From NCBI RefSeq assembly GCF_000292525.1, contig NZ_AEYF01000018.1, forward strand, positions 124,001 to 188,000: a DNA stretch of 64,000 nucleotides. The letters run 5' to 3'. Shown here piece after piece: positions 8,302 through 17,320 of this stretch. Numbering within the stretch: the first letter of the stretch is position 1; the number at the start of each line of letters is the position of its first letter. A program made the position numbers and the translations under genes. The notes under the pieces were generated by a model. It made no database searches. It saw nothing but the letters and a program-made list of their open reading frames with translations, and was not told the origin of the DNA. This DNA is from Rhizobium sp. CCGE 510 (lineage in GTDB: Bacteria > Pseudomonadota > Alphaproteobacteria > Rhizobiales > Rhizobiaceae).

Positions 8302-9609
8302 ATGATTCCGCGTTACTCCCGCCCCGAAATGGTCGCCATCTGGTCTCCCGAAACCAAGTTCCGCATCTGGTTCGAGATCGAGGCGCATGCCTGCGACGCG
8401 CTGGCCGAACTCGGCGTCATCCCCCAATCGGCGGCAAAGACGATCTGGGAAAAAGGCGGGGCTGCCACCTTCGACGTCGACCGCATCGACGAGATCGAGG
8501 CCGTCACCAAACATGACGTCATCGCCTTCCTCACCCATCTTGCCGAGATCGTCGGCCCGGATGCGCGTTTCGTCCACCAGGGCATGACCTCATCGGACGT
8601 GCTCGACACCTGCTTCAACGTCCAGCTGGTGCGCGCCACCGACATCCTCATCGCCGATATCGACCGCCTGCTCGCAGCGCTGAAGAGCCGCGCCTTCGAA
8701 CACAAGGACACCGTCACCATCGGCCGTTCGCACGGCATCCACGCCGAGCCCACCACCTTCGGCGTCAAGCTGGCGCTCGCCTATGCCGAATTCGAGCGCT
8801 GCCGCCAGCGCCTGGTCGCCGCCCGCGAGGAAATCGCGACCTGCGCCATTTCAGGCGCCGTCGGCACCTTCGCCAATATCGATCCGCGTGTCGAAGAACA
8901 TGTCGCCGAGGCGCTGGGCCTCAAGGCCGAGCCGGTCTCGACCCAGGTCATCCCGCGCGACCGCCACGCCATGTATTTCGCCACCCTCGGCGTCGTCGCC
9001 TCGTCGATCGAGCGCCTGGCGACCGAGATCCGCCACCTGCAGCGCACCGAAGTGCTGGAGGTGGAAGAATATTTCTCGCCCGGCCAGAAGGGCTCTTCGG
9101 CCATGCCGCACAAGCGCAACCCGGTGTTGACCGAAAACCTCACCGGCCTTGCCCGCATGGTCCGCTCCTACGCCATGCCGGCCATGGAAAACGTCGCCCT
9201 CTGGCACGAGCGCGATATCTCCCACTCCTCGGTCGAACGCATGATCGGCCCCGACGCCACCGTCACTCTCGACTTCGCCCTTTCGCGTCTCGCCGGCGTC
9301 ATCGAAAAGCTGCTGGTCTACCCCGAGAACATGGAGAAGAACCTCAACAAATTCCGCGGCCTCGTCCACTCCCAGCGCGTCCTCCTGGCGCTGACCCAGG
9401 CCGGCACTTCCCGCGAAGACGCCTACCGCCTGGTGCAGCGTAACGCCATGAAGGTCTGGGAACAGGGTAAGGACTTTCTGGAAGAGCTGCTGGCGGATGC
9501 TGAGGTGCGCGCTGCGCTTTCCGAGGAGGATATCCAGGAGAAGTTCGATCTCGGCTATCATACGAAGCATGTCGATACGATTTTCCGTCGGGTGTTTGGG
9601 AACGCTTGA
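8302..9609 (+). CDS. purB: Adenylosuccinate lyase
   Basis: A 435-residue fumarase/aspartase-superfamily enzyme that catalyses two steps of AMP synthesis, SAICAR to AICAR and adenylosuccinate to AMP. Key motifs are FVHQGMTSSDVLDTC, TIGRSHGIHAEPTTFG with the catalytic His, and the mobile signature loop GQKGSSAMPHKRNP. The start is ATG 8302 (MIPRYSRPEMVAIW) with AAGG eight bases upstream; the longer open frame from 8176 is ignored. It begins the dispersed purine cluster of this window, with purC 5.3 kb further on. Confidence 0.98.
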   Translation: MIPRYSRPEMVAIWSPETKFRIWFEIEAHACDALAELGVIPQSAAKTIWEKGGAATFDVDRIDEIEAVTKHDVIAFLTHLAEIVGPDARFVHQGMTSSDVLDTCFNVQLVRATDILIADIDRLLAALKSRAFEHKDTVTIGRSHGIHAEPTTFGVKLALAYAEFERCRQRLVAAREEIATCAISGAVGTFANIDPRVEEHVAEALGLKAEPVSTQVIPRDRHAMYFATLGVVASSIERLATEIRHLQRTEVLEVEEYFSPGQKGSSAMPHKRNPVLTENLTGLARMVRSYAMPAMENVALWHERDISHSSVERMIGPDATVTLDFALSRLAGVIEKLLVYPENMEKNLNKFRGLVHSQRVLLALTQAGTSREDAYRLVQRNAMKVWEQGKDFLEELLADAEVRAALSEEDIQEKFDLGYHTKHVDTIFRRVFGNA

Positions 9610-9629
9610 GGATTCGCGATCAACGCGAT

Positions 9630-9653
9630 GACGGCGCCCTCGCTGGCGCCGTC
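9630..9653 (+). terminator. GC stem-loop after purB
   Basis: A perfect nine-base-pair stem (GACGGCGCC and GGCGCCGTC) encloses a six-base loop, 20 bases after the purB stop. No T-run follows, so it may act as an RNA 3' stabiliser or a Rho-linked end rather than an intrinsic terminator. Confidence 0.55.
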
Positions 9654-9677
9654 TGCCGGCTAATCTCACGATGGGAT

Positions 9678-10091
9678 TTATGGGAGCTTTTCTCTTCTTA
9701 GGCGCAGCCTGAGCAGAACTGGGAAGGCGACGCATGCGACAAGGACAGAAGGCAGCGAAAAAGCCAAGAAAACAGCCGGCAGGTATAGTTTCCCATCGCC
9801 ATCGGCAAATAAAAACAAAAGCATTACAACGACTAACAATAGAGCAAGAACAAAAACAATAAACGCCCACCAAAACGGACGTGAATTTATTTCATTATAC
9901 CTTACGCGATAAAAAACAAATAATATGAACACGATGGGCAGCGAAAGAATAAATTTCAGCACCATGGTTGCGATCTCGAAATATCCGAGGAAAAACGGCA
10001 AATGACCGAGCGTCATTCCTAAGAAATAAGGCTGAAAAAACAATTCAACCTGCGGCTCTCTCAGAATGGAGTCGTTCATTTTCTCCGCCAT
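9678..10091 (-). CDS. Hypothetical membrane protein, AT-rich
   Basis: About 137 residues with four strongly hydrophobic stretches (near LGMTLGHLPFFLGYF, FILSLPIVFILFVFY, FIVFVLALLLVVVMLLFLF and VFLAFSLPSVLVACVAF) and a basic C-terminus (RLRLRREKLP). I recognise no family. The DNA is markedly more AT-rich than its surroundings, with many A- and T-ending codons, which suggests recent acquisition. The start is taken as ATG 10091; a TTG at 10109 and an ATG at 10079 are also in frame. It is convergent with purB. Confidence 0.6.
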   Translation of the reverse strand: MAEKMNDSILREPQVELFFQPYFLGMTLGHLPFFLGYFEIATMVLKFILSLPIVFILFVFYRVRYNEINSRPFWWAFIVFVLALLLVVVMLLFLFADGDGKLYLPAVFLAFSLPSVLVACVAFPVLLRLRLRREKLP

Positions 10092-10135
10092 TGCATGTAA
10101 CGATCCCAATATGATTGCGATTTGTATTTGATAAG

Positions 10136-10615
10136 TTAGTTCTTCTCAAGCGGCCGATGTTTTTGCTTCGGCGCTTTGGCGGCCACGGCACGCTTCCTCG
10201 TCTCCTCCTTTTTCGGCATCACCGCATTGGCGGCCTCCTCTGTCCTACAAGCCTCCGTCTCGCCCCTGCCCTTCGCCGCCTTGGCGACCAACTCGTCGAG
10301 GCGCTTCAGCTCCTCCTCGTCGAGATTTTCGATGCCGATGAAGCGGTTTTCGGCGTGGCTCGTCAGGATGATTTCGTTGAGCTTGGCCTGGATCGCCCGA
10401 GTGTCGCGCGTTTGGGCGTTTTGCAGCACGAAAACCATCAGGAAGGTGATGATCGTCGTGCCGGTGTTGATGACCAGCTGCCAGGTTTCCGAATAGTCGA
10501 AGAAGGGCCCGAGTATCGCCCAGATGATGACGGCGATGATCGCCAGGATGAAGACCGCGGGCTTGCCGGCCCATTCCGAAATCTTGGTCGAGAAGCGGGC
10601 GAACAGATGCTTCAT
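10136..10615 (-). CDS. Low-affinity iron permease family protein
   Basis: A 159-residue membrane protein that matches the Iron_permease family: FSTKISEWAGKPAVF, the first membrane helix, then FSYSETW-like FFDYSETWQLVINTGTT with a second helix, and AIQAKLNEIILTS in the cytoplasmic part. The C-terminal 50 residues are Lys/Glu/Arg-rich. The family name derives from fungal Fet4-type homologues; bacterial members have not been shown to move iron. The start is ATG 10615 with a perfect GGAGG five bases before it. Confidence 0.85.
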   Translation of the reverse strand: MKHLFARFSTKISEWAGKPAVFILAIIAVIIWAILGPFFDYSETWQLVINTGTTIITFLMVFVLQNAQTRDTRAIQAKLNEIILTSHAENRFIGIENLDEEELKRLDELVAKAAKGRGETEACRTEEAANAVMPKKEETRKRAVAAKAPKQKHRPLEKN

Positions 10616-10742
10616 CGTCACCTCCGAAATCCTCCCACAAGCCGGTCAAAGATAACGCGGCGAGAGGTTTGGAGGTTCCGGGAACGGGCGAAGCTTTGAA
10701 TTCCGGGGATCGCGACAGTTCGAGATCCCCGGAAAGCTTCGA

Positions 10743-11546
10743 TTACACGGCTTCGCGCGCAATCAGCTTGCGATAAAGATGCCAGGTCGCATGGCCAAGG
10801 ATCGGAATGACAAGCGCAAGTCCGGCAAACACCGGAATCGTGCCGATGACGAGCAGTGCTGCGACGATCAGCCCCCAGAGCAGCACCGGCACCGGATTGG
10901 CAATCGTCGCACGGATCGACGCCGTGACAGCGGCCACTGCTCCGACGTCGCGGTCGAGAAGCAGCGGAAAGGTGATGACGGTCATCGACAGTACCACGAG
11001 CGCAAAGACGAAGCCGATCAGATTGCCCCAGATGATCAACTGCATGCCCTCGGGCGTGCCGAAGACCTGGCGGAAGAAATCCGCCATGCTGCGCGGAAAC
11101 ACTTCACCGAGCAGATTGCTGTAGAGCGTCTGCGCCGCCACCAGCCAGACGACGAAAAGCGCACAAAGCATCAGCCCGACGGCGACGATCGACGGCAGCG
11201 CCGGGGAATGGCGTACGTCGAGCGCATGCGTCCATGACGTGTCGAGACCGGCTTCGCGCCGGCGGCTGATCTCGTAGAGGCCGATCGCTGCGATCGGGCC
11301 GATCAGCACGAAACCTGCCATCAGCGGAAAAACCATCGGCAAAAGGTTGGCGCCCGATGTCCACAGCGTCAGGAAGACGCCGGCGATCGGGTACATCAGG
11401 CACAGGAACACGTAGTGCGACGGTTTCTCCATGAAATCCTCGTACCCGCTTTTCAGCGCGTCGAAGACGTCGGCGATACCGATGCGATTGACAACGGGCC
11501 GCGCCAAGCTTTCGCCTGCACCCGTCATGACATGAAATGCCGCCAT
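10743..11546 (-). CDS. DUF2189 integral membrane protein
   Basis: A 267-residue polytopic protein with about six hydrophobic segments. It matches DUF2189 in the N-terminal block DVFDALKSGYEDFMEKPSHY and in LIGPIAAIGLYEISRRRE; in this family a domain similar to cytochrome c oxidase subunit I has been noted. The function is unknown. The start is ATG 11546 with GGAGGAG just upstream; the longer frame to 11645 is not used. It is divergent from the hydrolase gene at 11723. Confidence 0.87.
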   Translation of the reverse strand: MAAFHVMTGAGESLARPVVNRIGIADVFDALKSGYEDFMEKPSHYVFLCLMYPIAGVFLTLWTSGANLLPMVFPLMAGFVLIGPIAAIGLYEISRRREAGLDTSWTHALDVRHSPALPSIVAVGLMLCALFVVWLVAAQTLYSNLLGEVFPRSMADFFRQVFGTPEGMQLIIWGNLIGFVFALVVLSMTVITFPLLLDRDVGAVAAVTASIRATIANPVPVLLWGLIVAALLVIGTIPVFAGLALVIPILGHATWHLYRKLIAREAV

Positions 11547-11722
11547 GGCTTTCTCCTCCTCAGCCGAGACCTGGTCGGCGGCGGACACGCAATCGGCGGG
11601 CAAGCCGACACGAAATCCGCAACCGGCACTGGAGCAATATAGCAAACCAAATCGCCCGTGTCGCTCTCTCCTTCACATCCCCTCTTGACATCTGGGCCGA
11701 GCTTTCTCACATCGGCGGCACT

Positions 11723-12277
11723 ATGAAAGCCTCAGACGCAGATATCCTCATCATCCCCGGCTACACCAACTCCGGCCCGAGCCACTGGCAAAGCCGCTGG
11801 GAGGCAAAACTCAGCACGGCGCGGCGCGTCGAACAGGCCGAATGGACTAAGCCGGTCCGCGACGACTGGATCGCCCGTATCGCCGAGGAAGTGAACGCCT
11901 CGACCCGTCCGGTCATCCTGGTCGCCCATTCGCTTGGCGTGGCCTCGGCGATCCACGCCATCCCGCATTTCCGCAAACCGGTGGCGGGCGCCTTCCTCGT
12001 TGCCCCGCCCGATGTCGCCAATCCCGACATCCGCCCGAAGCATCTGATGACCTTCGGCCCCTATCCGCGCGATCCGCTGCCCTTCCCGTCGATCACGGTG
12101 GCCAGCCGCAACGATCCGTTCGGCAGCTACGAACATGCCGACGATATCGCCGGCAGCTGGGGCTCTTTCATCGTCGATGCAGGCGAGGCAGGCCATATCA
12201 ATGCCGATTCCGGTCACGGCCCCTGGCCCGAAGGCACGATGGTCTTTGCCCAGTTCCTCAGTAAGCTCTCCGCCTGA
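11723..12277 (+). CDS. RBBP9/YdeN-type serine hydrolase
   Basis: A compact 184-residue alpha/beta hydrolase. It opens ILIIPGYTNSGPSHWQSRWE, split here at the conserved GP.HW turn of the family. The nucleophile is Ser70 in VAHSLGVA, an Asp lies in SRNDPFGSYEHA, and the His lies in GEAGHINADSG. All three catalytic positions are present, so an esterase-like activity is likely; the substrate is unknown. A TTGACA hexamer at 11684 is a possible -35 element. The gene stands alone, divergent from the DUF2189 gene. Confidence 0.9.
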   Translation: MKASDADILIIPGYTNSGPSHWQSRWEAKLSTARRVEQAEWTKPVRDDWIARIAEEVNASTRPVILVAHSLGVASAIHAIPHFRKPVAGAFLVAPPDVANPDIRPKHLMTFGPYPRDPLPFPSITVASRNDPFGSYEHADDIAGSWGSFIVDAGEAGHINADSGHGPWPEGTMVFAQFLSKLSA

Positions 12278-12374
12278 TTGGCGGAAGACCGGCTGCCTCG
12301 CTAGTTGCGGAATTGCTTTCTAAGTCTTTCTTAATGGAATGACAGCAGACTGCTTCGAGATGAACTAAGCGAGA

Positions 12375-14669
12375 ATGCCCGTGAAGAAAGCCCATCCAGA
12401 GGCCGATGATCCGCACGGCGAGGCCCCAGCGGCTGAGGCAAGCGTTGGCAGCGGGGCAGACGATTCCGAACTGGCGGAGCGGGAGAGCCGGTGGAACCAT
12501 GCGCTCGTCGGCTCCGGCCTTGGCGTATGGGATCACAACTACCGTCTTGACCGAAAATATTACTCACAGACGTGGAAGACCATGCGCGGCATGGCACCCG
12601 ACGAGGAAGCCGCCGGCGAGTACGACACCTGGCTGCAGCTCGTCCACCCCGACGATCGGGATTTCGTCGTCCATGCCATCGACCGGCAAAACGCCGGCGA
12701 TCCGGATTACCAGATTTTCGAATATCGCGAGCGCCACAGGGACGGCCACTGGATCTGGATCGACTGCCGCGGTGCCTGCGTGGAATGGGACGAGAGCGGC
12801 GTGCCGACACGCATCGTCGGCACGGATACCGATATCACCGCCCGCAAGGAGGCCGAGGAGACGCTGTCGCGTCTGTCGCGCCGGCTCGACCTGGCGCTGG
12901 AGACATCCCGCATCGGCGTCTTCGAGGCGGATATCGAGAATGACATCGTCGAATGGGACGAGCGCCTCATCGCCATTTACGGGCTGAAGGGCGTCTCGCG
13001 TCAGATCGCCCACGACGTCTGGGCGAAAAGCCTGCATCCCGACGACCGCGAGCGCGTGCTGGGCTTGTCCGACCGCAGCGTCGAAAGCGGAAGCGATTTC
13101 CAGCAGGAATACCGCATCATCCGCGGCGACGGCGCCGAACGCGTCATCCGCGCCCGCTCGGCCTTCTTCGTCGACGGCAACGGTCACCGCAAGCTGATCG
13201 GCGCCAATTGGGACGTCACCGAGGAGGTCGCGCTGCGAAACGAGCTGCAACGCGCCAAGGATCTGGCCGAGGCCCGCAACCGCGAACTCGAAGCCGCCAA
13301 GGAGAGCATCGAACACCTGGCGCTGCACGATTATCTTACCAGCCTGCCGAACCGCCGTTATCTCGACAAGATGCTGGACGAACGCTCGGCCGAATGCCGC
13401 GCCAAGGGCCTGGCGCTGGCGATCCTGCATATCGATCTCGACCGCTTCAAGCAGATCAACGATACGCTCGGCCACCGAGCCGGCGACGCCATGCTGCGGC
13501 ATGCCGCAAGCGTGCTCAAAAACTCCGTGCGCGCCGCCGATTTCGTCGCCCGCATCGGCGGCGACGAATTCGTCATTCTCTGCATCGTCGATCCCGCATC
13601 GAAGAAGATCGGCGGACTTGCCGAACGCGTCATTCGCGAACTGCGCAAACCCGTCCGATATGAGGGCCACGACTGCCGTTTCGGCGCCAGCATCGGCATC
13701 GCCATCGACAGCGGACCGACACTCGACGCCAAGCAGATGCTGCTCGATGCCGATATCGCGCTCTATCGTGCCAAAGGCCTGGGCCGCAACCGCTTCGAAT
13801 TTTTCTCGGCTGCTGCCCGCCGCGACATCATCTCCGCCAAGCACCTTGCCGACGAGATCCTGATCGGCCTCGAGCGCAATGAATTCGTACCCTTCTATCA
13901 GCTGCAGTTCGATGCCCGCACGCTGGATGTCGCAGGCGTCGAGACACTGGCCCGTTGGCAGCACCCGGTGCACGGGCTGCTGACACCCGACCGCTTCCTC
14001 GATATTGCCGAAGACCTCGACGTCGTCTCGACCATCGACGCCCTGATCCTGGAGCGCGCCATGGCCGATCGCCGCACCTGGATCAAGGACGGGCTGTCGG
14101 TTCCGAAAATATCGGTCAACGTTTCCGCCAGACGGCTCGCCGATCCCGATCTCGGCAAGAAACTCCGCGCCCTGAAGATCCAGCCCGGCACCTTCGCCTT
14201 CGAATTGCTGGAGTCGATCTCGCTCGACGATTGCGACGAGGCGGTGGCCGCCAACCTGAAAAAGCTGCGCAAGCTCGGCATCGACATCCAGATCGACGAT
14301 TTCGGCACCGGCCATGCCTCGATCGTCAGCCTGCTGCGCTTGAGCCCGAAGACGCTGAAGATCGACCGCGAGCTGATCCGCATGCTGCCGCAATCGGCCG
14401 AGCAGCGCAAACTCGTCGGCTCGATCATCGATATCGGTCGCTCGCTGAACATCCTTGTCATCGCCGAGGGTGTTGAAACGGCCGATCATATCCGCATTCT
14501 CGAAGAACTCGACTGCGACACGCTGCAGGGTTATGCGCTTGCCCGGCCGATGCCGGCCATGCAGATCCCCTCCTTCATCCGTGCCGGAAGCTGGCGCCAC
14601 GGGCAAATCGCCGCGCGCGCCCTACAGACGCAGCTTCGTCACGCGCTGCCAAGCAGAGCCGCCAAATAA
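12375..14669 (+). CDS. PAS-PAS-GGDEF-EAL cyclic-di-GMP signalling protein
   Basis: A 764-residue cytoplasmic protein with no membrane segments. Two PAS/PAC sensor domains occupy about residues 35-160 and 165-285, followed by a short coiled linker. The GGDEF domain (about 310-470) has an intact RIGGDEFVIL near residue 395, consistent with diguanylate cyclase activity. The EAL domain (about 490-745) has ETLARW in place of EALLRW but keeps VNVSARRL, FELLES, IDDFGTG, KIDREL and AEGVET, so phosphodiesterase activity is also plausible. The net direction of activity cannot be read from sequence. Confidence 0.94.
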   Translation: MPVKKAHPEADDPHGEAPAAEASVGSGADDSELAERESRWNHALVGSGLGVWDHNYRLDRKYYSQTWKTMRGMAPDEEAAGEYDTWLQLVHPDDRDFVVHAIDRQNAGDPDYQIFEYRERHRDGHWIWIDCRGACVEWDESGVPTRIVGTDTDITARKEAEETLSRLSRRLDLALETSRIGVFEADIENDIVEWDERLIAIYGLKGVSRQIAHDVWAKSLHPDDRERVLGLSDRSVESGSDFQQEYRIIRGDGAERVIRARSAFFVDGNGHRKLIGANWDVTEEVALRNELQRAKDLAEARNRELEAAKESIEHLALHDYLTSLPNRRYLDKMLDERSAECRAKGLALAILHIDLDRFKQINDTLGHRAGDAMLRHAASVLKNSVRAADFVARIGGDEFVILCIVDPASKKIGGLAERVIRELRKPVRYEGHDCRFGASIGIAIDSGPTLDAKQMLLDADIALYRAKGLGRNRFEFFSAAARRDIISAKHLADEILIGLERNEFVPFYQLQFDARTLDVAGVETLARWQHPVHGLLTPDRFLDIAEDLDVVSTIDALILERAMADRRTWIKDGLSVPKISVNVSARRLADPDLGKKLRALKIQPGTFAFELLESISLDDCDEAVAANLKKLRKLGIDIQIDDFGTGHASIVSLLRLSPKTLKIDRELIRMLPQSAEQRKLVGSIIDIGRSLNILVIAEGVETADHIRILEELDCDTLQGYALARPMPAMQIPSFIRAGSWRHGQIAARALQTQLRHALPSRAAK

Positions 14670-14773
14670 AGACCTGCATAAACCTCCCGCCATTTCGCCG
14701 TCATTTCACCGTATGGGAAAAGGCGGTAGACTCGTCTTGCGAATTCATTCGATTCTCTTGGCGGTATTTCGTA

Positions 14774-14836
14774 AAATCCGGAAGCAGGGACCACGAAATC
14801 CGGAAACCGGGCCAGAAATCCCGAAACCGGCGAAGG
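14774..14836. repeat. Three imperfect direct repeats upstream of purC
   Basis: The 271-bp gap between the GGDEF-EAL gene and purC contains three copies of AAATCCSGAARCMGG, beginning at 14774, 14796 and 14816. The spacings of 22 and 20 bases are about two DNA turns, which would put all copies on the same face. The motif lies 105-170 bases before the purC start and could be a regulator site for the pur operon. No other feature is seen in this gap. Confidence 0.55.
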
Positions 14837-14940
14837 AGGGACAGGCGGATTGTGAAACCCACTCTTTTCCTTTAAGGGGACGCCACGAGATCGATCCACT
14901 CGCGCTATCCCAAGAGCGCCAACAATAGAGAATGACCACG

Positions 14941-15705
14941 ATGAACCGTCGCCGCCGTATCTACGAGGGCAAGGCAAAGATCTTGTATGAAGGCCCGGAA
15001 CCGGGCACTTTGATCCAGTTCTTCAAGGACGATGCCACTGCCTTCAACAAGAAGAAACACGAAGTCATCGATGGCAAGGGCGTCCTCAATAACCGCATTT
15101 GCGAATATATCTTCAGCCATCTGAACAAGATCGGCATCCCTACTCATTTCATCCGCCGGCTCAACATGCGCGAGCAGTTGATCAAGGAAGTAGAGATGAT
15201 CCCGCTGGAGATCGTCGTGCGCAACGTCGCCGCCGGTTCGCTCGCCAAGCGCCTCGGCATCGATGAAGGCGTGGTACTGCCGCGCTCGATCATCGAATTC
15301 TATTACAAGTCCGACGCGCTTGACGATCCGATGGTCTCCGAAGAGCACATCACCGCCTTCGGCTGGGCCAATCCCGCCGAGCTCGACGACATCATGGCGC
15401 TTGCCATCCGCGTCAACGACTTCATGACCGGCCTCTTCCTTGGCGTCGGCATCCAGCTCGTCGACTTCAAGATCGAATGCGGCCGCCTCTTCGAAGGCGA
15501 TATGATGCGCATCATTCTTGCCGACGAAATCTCGCCGGACAGCTGCCGGCTTTGGGATATCGAGACCCACGAGAAGATGGACAAGGATCGTTTCCGCCGC
15601 GATCTCGGCGGGCTGCTCGAAGCCTATTCCGAAGTGGCGCGTCGTCTCGGCATCATCAATGAAAACGAGCCTGTGCGCGGCACCGGCCCGGTTCTGGTCA
15701 AGTAA
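14941..15705 (+). CDS. purC: Phosphoribosylaminoimidazole-succinocarboxamide synthase
   Basis: A 254-residue SAICAR synthetase that joins CAIR and aspartate with ATP in purine synthesis. It shows [39 protein letters not shown], and DFKIECGR with [11 protein letters not shown], all expected for PurC. The start is taken at ATG 14941 ([12 protein letters not shown]); ATG 14932 is three codons upstream and neither has a strong ribosome binding site. purS follows after 15 bp, so this opens the purC-purS-kptA-purQ operon. Confidence 0.97.
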   Translation: MNRRRRIYEGKAKILYEGPEPGTLIQFFKDDATAFNKKKHEVIDGKGVLNNRICEYIFSHLNKIGIPTHFIRRLNMREQLIKEVEMIPLEIVVRNVAAGSLAKRLGIDEGVVLPRSIIEFYYKSDALDDPMVSEEHITAFGWANPAELDDIMALAIRVNDFMTGLFLGVGIQLVDFKIECGRLFEGDMMRIILADEISPDSCRLWDIETHEKMDKDRFRRDLGGLLEAYSEVARRLGIINENEPVRGTGPVLVK

Positions 15706-15720
15706 GGCAGGGAAGACAAA

Positions 15721-15963
15721 GTGATCAAGGCTCGTGTCACCGTCACGCTGAAAAACGGCGTTCTCGATCCGCAGGGCAAGGCTATCGAAGGCGCGCTTGG
15801 CGCCCTTGGCTTCTCGGGCGTCGGCCATATAAGGCAGGGCAAGGTCTTTGACCTGGAGCTGGAAAGCGCCGACAGGGCCAAGGCCGAGGCCGACCTCAAG
15901 GCCATGTGCGAAAAACTGCTCGCCAATACGGTGATCGAGAACTACGCGATCGCGATCGACTGA
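15721..15963 (+). CDS. purS: Phosphoribosylformylglycinamidine synthase subunit PurS
   Basis: The 80-residue small subunit bridges PurL and PurQ in the FGAM synthase complex and helps channel ammonia. It opens KARVTVTLKNGVLDPQGKAI and contains GFSGVGHIRQGKVFDLEL, the PurS signatures. The start is GTG 15721 behind GGGAAG. In related genomes purQ would normally follow directly; here kptA lies between them after a 44-bp gap. Confidence 0.97.
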   Translation: MIKARVTVTLKNGVLDPQGKAIEGALGALGFSGVGHIRQGKVFDLELESADRAKAEADLKAMCEKLLANTVIENYAIAID

Positions 15964-16007
15964 CGATCACAGACCCGTCGTCCGGCGGACTTTGAGGATT
16001 TGGCGTC

Positions 16008-16562
16008 ATGACGAAGACAAAGCTGGAGACGGAAGTCTCGACATTTATCAGCTATGTCTTGCGTCATGCGCCCGATACCGCGGGTTTGACGCTCGATGCC
16101 GAAGGATGGGTGTCGTTCGATGCGCTCGAAAAAGCGGTGACATCGAAATACGATGTTTCCCGCGGCGATATTGTCGAGATTGTCGAAAACAATCCGAAGA
16201 AGCGCTTCACCCTCGCCGATAACAGAATTCGCGCCAATCAGGGTCATAGCGTCGAGGTCGATCTCGCTTTGAACCAGGTGGAACCGCCGGCAGTGCTTTA
16301 TCACGGCACGTCACTGACGAGCTGGCACGCGATCGAGCGCGAAGGCTTGAAGAAGATGCAGCGGCACCACGTTCATCTCTCAATGGATGTCGAAACCGCA
16401 AAAATCGTCGCAATGCGCCGTAGGGGTGACCATGTCATCCTGCGTGTGGATGCGGCCCGCATGTTTTCAGAGGGCCATTCTTTCTTTGTCTCCGACAATG
16501 GAGTATGGCTCGCCGAAAGCGTTCCAGTTCAATATCTTTCGCCAGACGCGGGGACCCCATGA
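16008..16562 (+). CDS. kptA: RNA 2'-phosphotransferase (Tpt1/KptA)
   Basis: A 184-residue member of the Tpt1/KptA family, which removes an internal RNA 2'-phosphate by transferring it to NAD+. The catalytic residues known for Tpt1 are all visible: Arg19-His20 in YVLRHAP, Arg75 in IRANQGHS, the VLYHGTS NAD+ loop, and an arginine in [13 protein letters not shown]. The gene has more A/T-ending codons than its neighbours. It is inserted between purS and purQ and its stop overlaps the purQ start (ATGA), so it is translationally coupled. Bacteria with no tRNA splicing have no obvious substrate; RNA repair or ADP-ribosylation-type chemistry are possibilities. Confidence 0.94.
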   Translation: MTKTKLETEVSTFISYVLRHAPDTAGLTLDAEGWVSFDALEKAVTSKYDVSRGDIVEIVENNPKKRFTLADNRIRANQGHSVEVDLALNQVEPPAVLYHGTSLTSWHAIEREGLKKMQRHHVHLSMDVETAKIVAMRRRGDHVILRVDAARMFSEGHSFFVSDNGVWLAESVPVQYLSPDAGTP

Positions 16563-17230
16563 AATCAGCCGTCGTTCAACTTCCGGGCCTCAACCGCGAC
16601 CGCGATATGATTGCCGCTTTGACCAAGATTTCCGGCAAGCCACCGGTGACGATCTGGCAGACGGAAACCGAGATCCCCGATGTCGACCTGATCGTCATCC
16701 CCGGCGGCTTCTCCTATGGCGATTACCTGCGCTGCGGCGCCATCGCCGCCCGCATGCCGGTCATGCAGGCGATCATCGACAAGGCGGCAAAGGGCGTGAA
16801 AGTGCTTGGCGTCTGCAACGGCTTCCAGATCCTCGTCGAGGCCGGCCTGCTGCCTGGCGCGCTGATGCGTAATGCCTCGCTGAAATTCGTCTGCCGCGAG
16901 ATCAAGCTCGAAGTCGTCAATGCCGAGACGGATTTCACCCGTGCCTACGCACAAGGCCAGGTCATCCGCTGCCCCGTCGCTCATCACGACGGCAATTACT
17001 TCGCCGACGAAGCAACGCTGGCGCAGATTGAGGGCAATGGCCGGGTGGTGTTCCGTTATGCCGAGGGCACCAATCCGAACGGCTCGATCAACGACATTGC
17101 CGCCGTCATGAATGAAAAGGGGAATGTGCTCGGCATGATGCCGCATCCCGAGAACCTGATCGAAGCCGCCCATGGCGGTTCGGACGGCCGCGGCCTCTTC
17201 GCCTCGGCGCTCGACGTCATCGCCGCCTGA
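16559..17230 (+). CDS. purQ: Phosphoribosylformylglycinamidine synthase subunit PurQ
   Basis: The 223-residue class I glutamine amidotransferase subunit supplies ammonia to PurL. The nucleophile cysteine lies in [11 protein letters not shown], the oxyanion glycines in [12 protein letters not shown], and the catalytic His-Glu pair in [10 protein letters not shown]. The start is ATG 16559 ([15 protein letters not shown]), which overlaps the kptA stop codon by four bases; the longer open frame from 16505 lies inside kptA. There is no independent ribosome binding site beyond kptA coding sequence. Confidence 0.97.
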   Translation: MKSAVVQLPGLNRDRDMIAALTKISGKPPVTIWQTETEIPDVDLIVIPGGFSYGDYLRCGAIAARMPVMQAIIDKAAKGVKVLGVCNGFQILVEAGLLPGALMRNASLKFVCREIKLEVVNAETDFTRAYAQGQVIRCPVAHHDGNYFADEATLAQIEGNGRVVFRYAEGTNPNGSINDIAAVMNEKGNVLGMMPHPENLIEAAHGGSDGRGLFASALDVIAA

Positions 17231-17320
17231 TCTACAGCGCCGCGCCTCTTTTCAGATGCGTGAAGATCGCTGTGGCACTTTGAACTCAAAATCCTTTTAT
17301 CCGGATCCGGAGCAAGATCG

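Noticed and set aside
12564..14606. A 680-codon open frame on the minus strand
   Set aside because: It is a shadow of the PAS-GGDEF-EAL gene, whose motifs on the plus strand are unmistakable.
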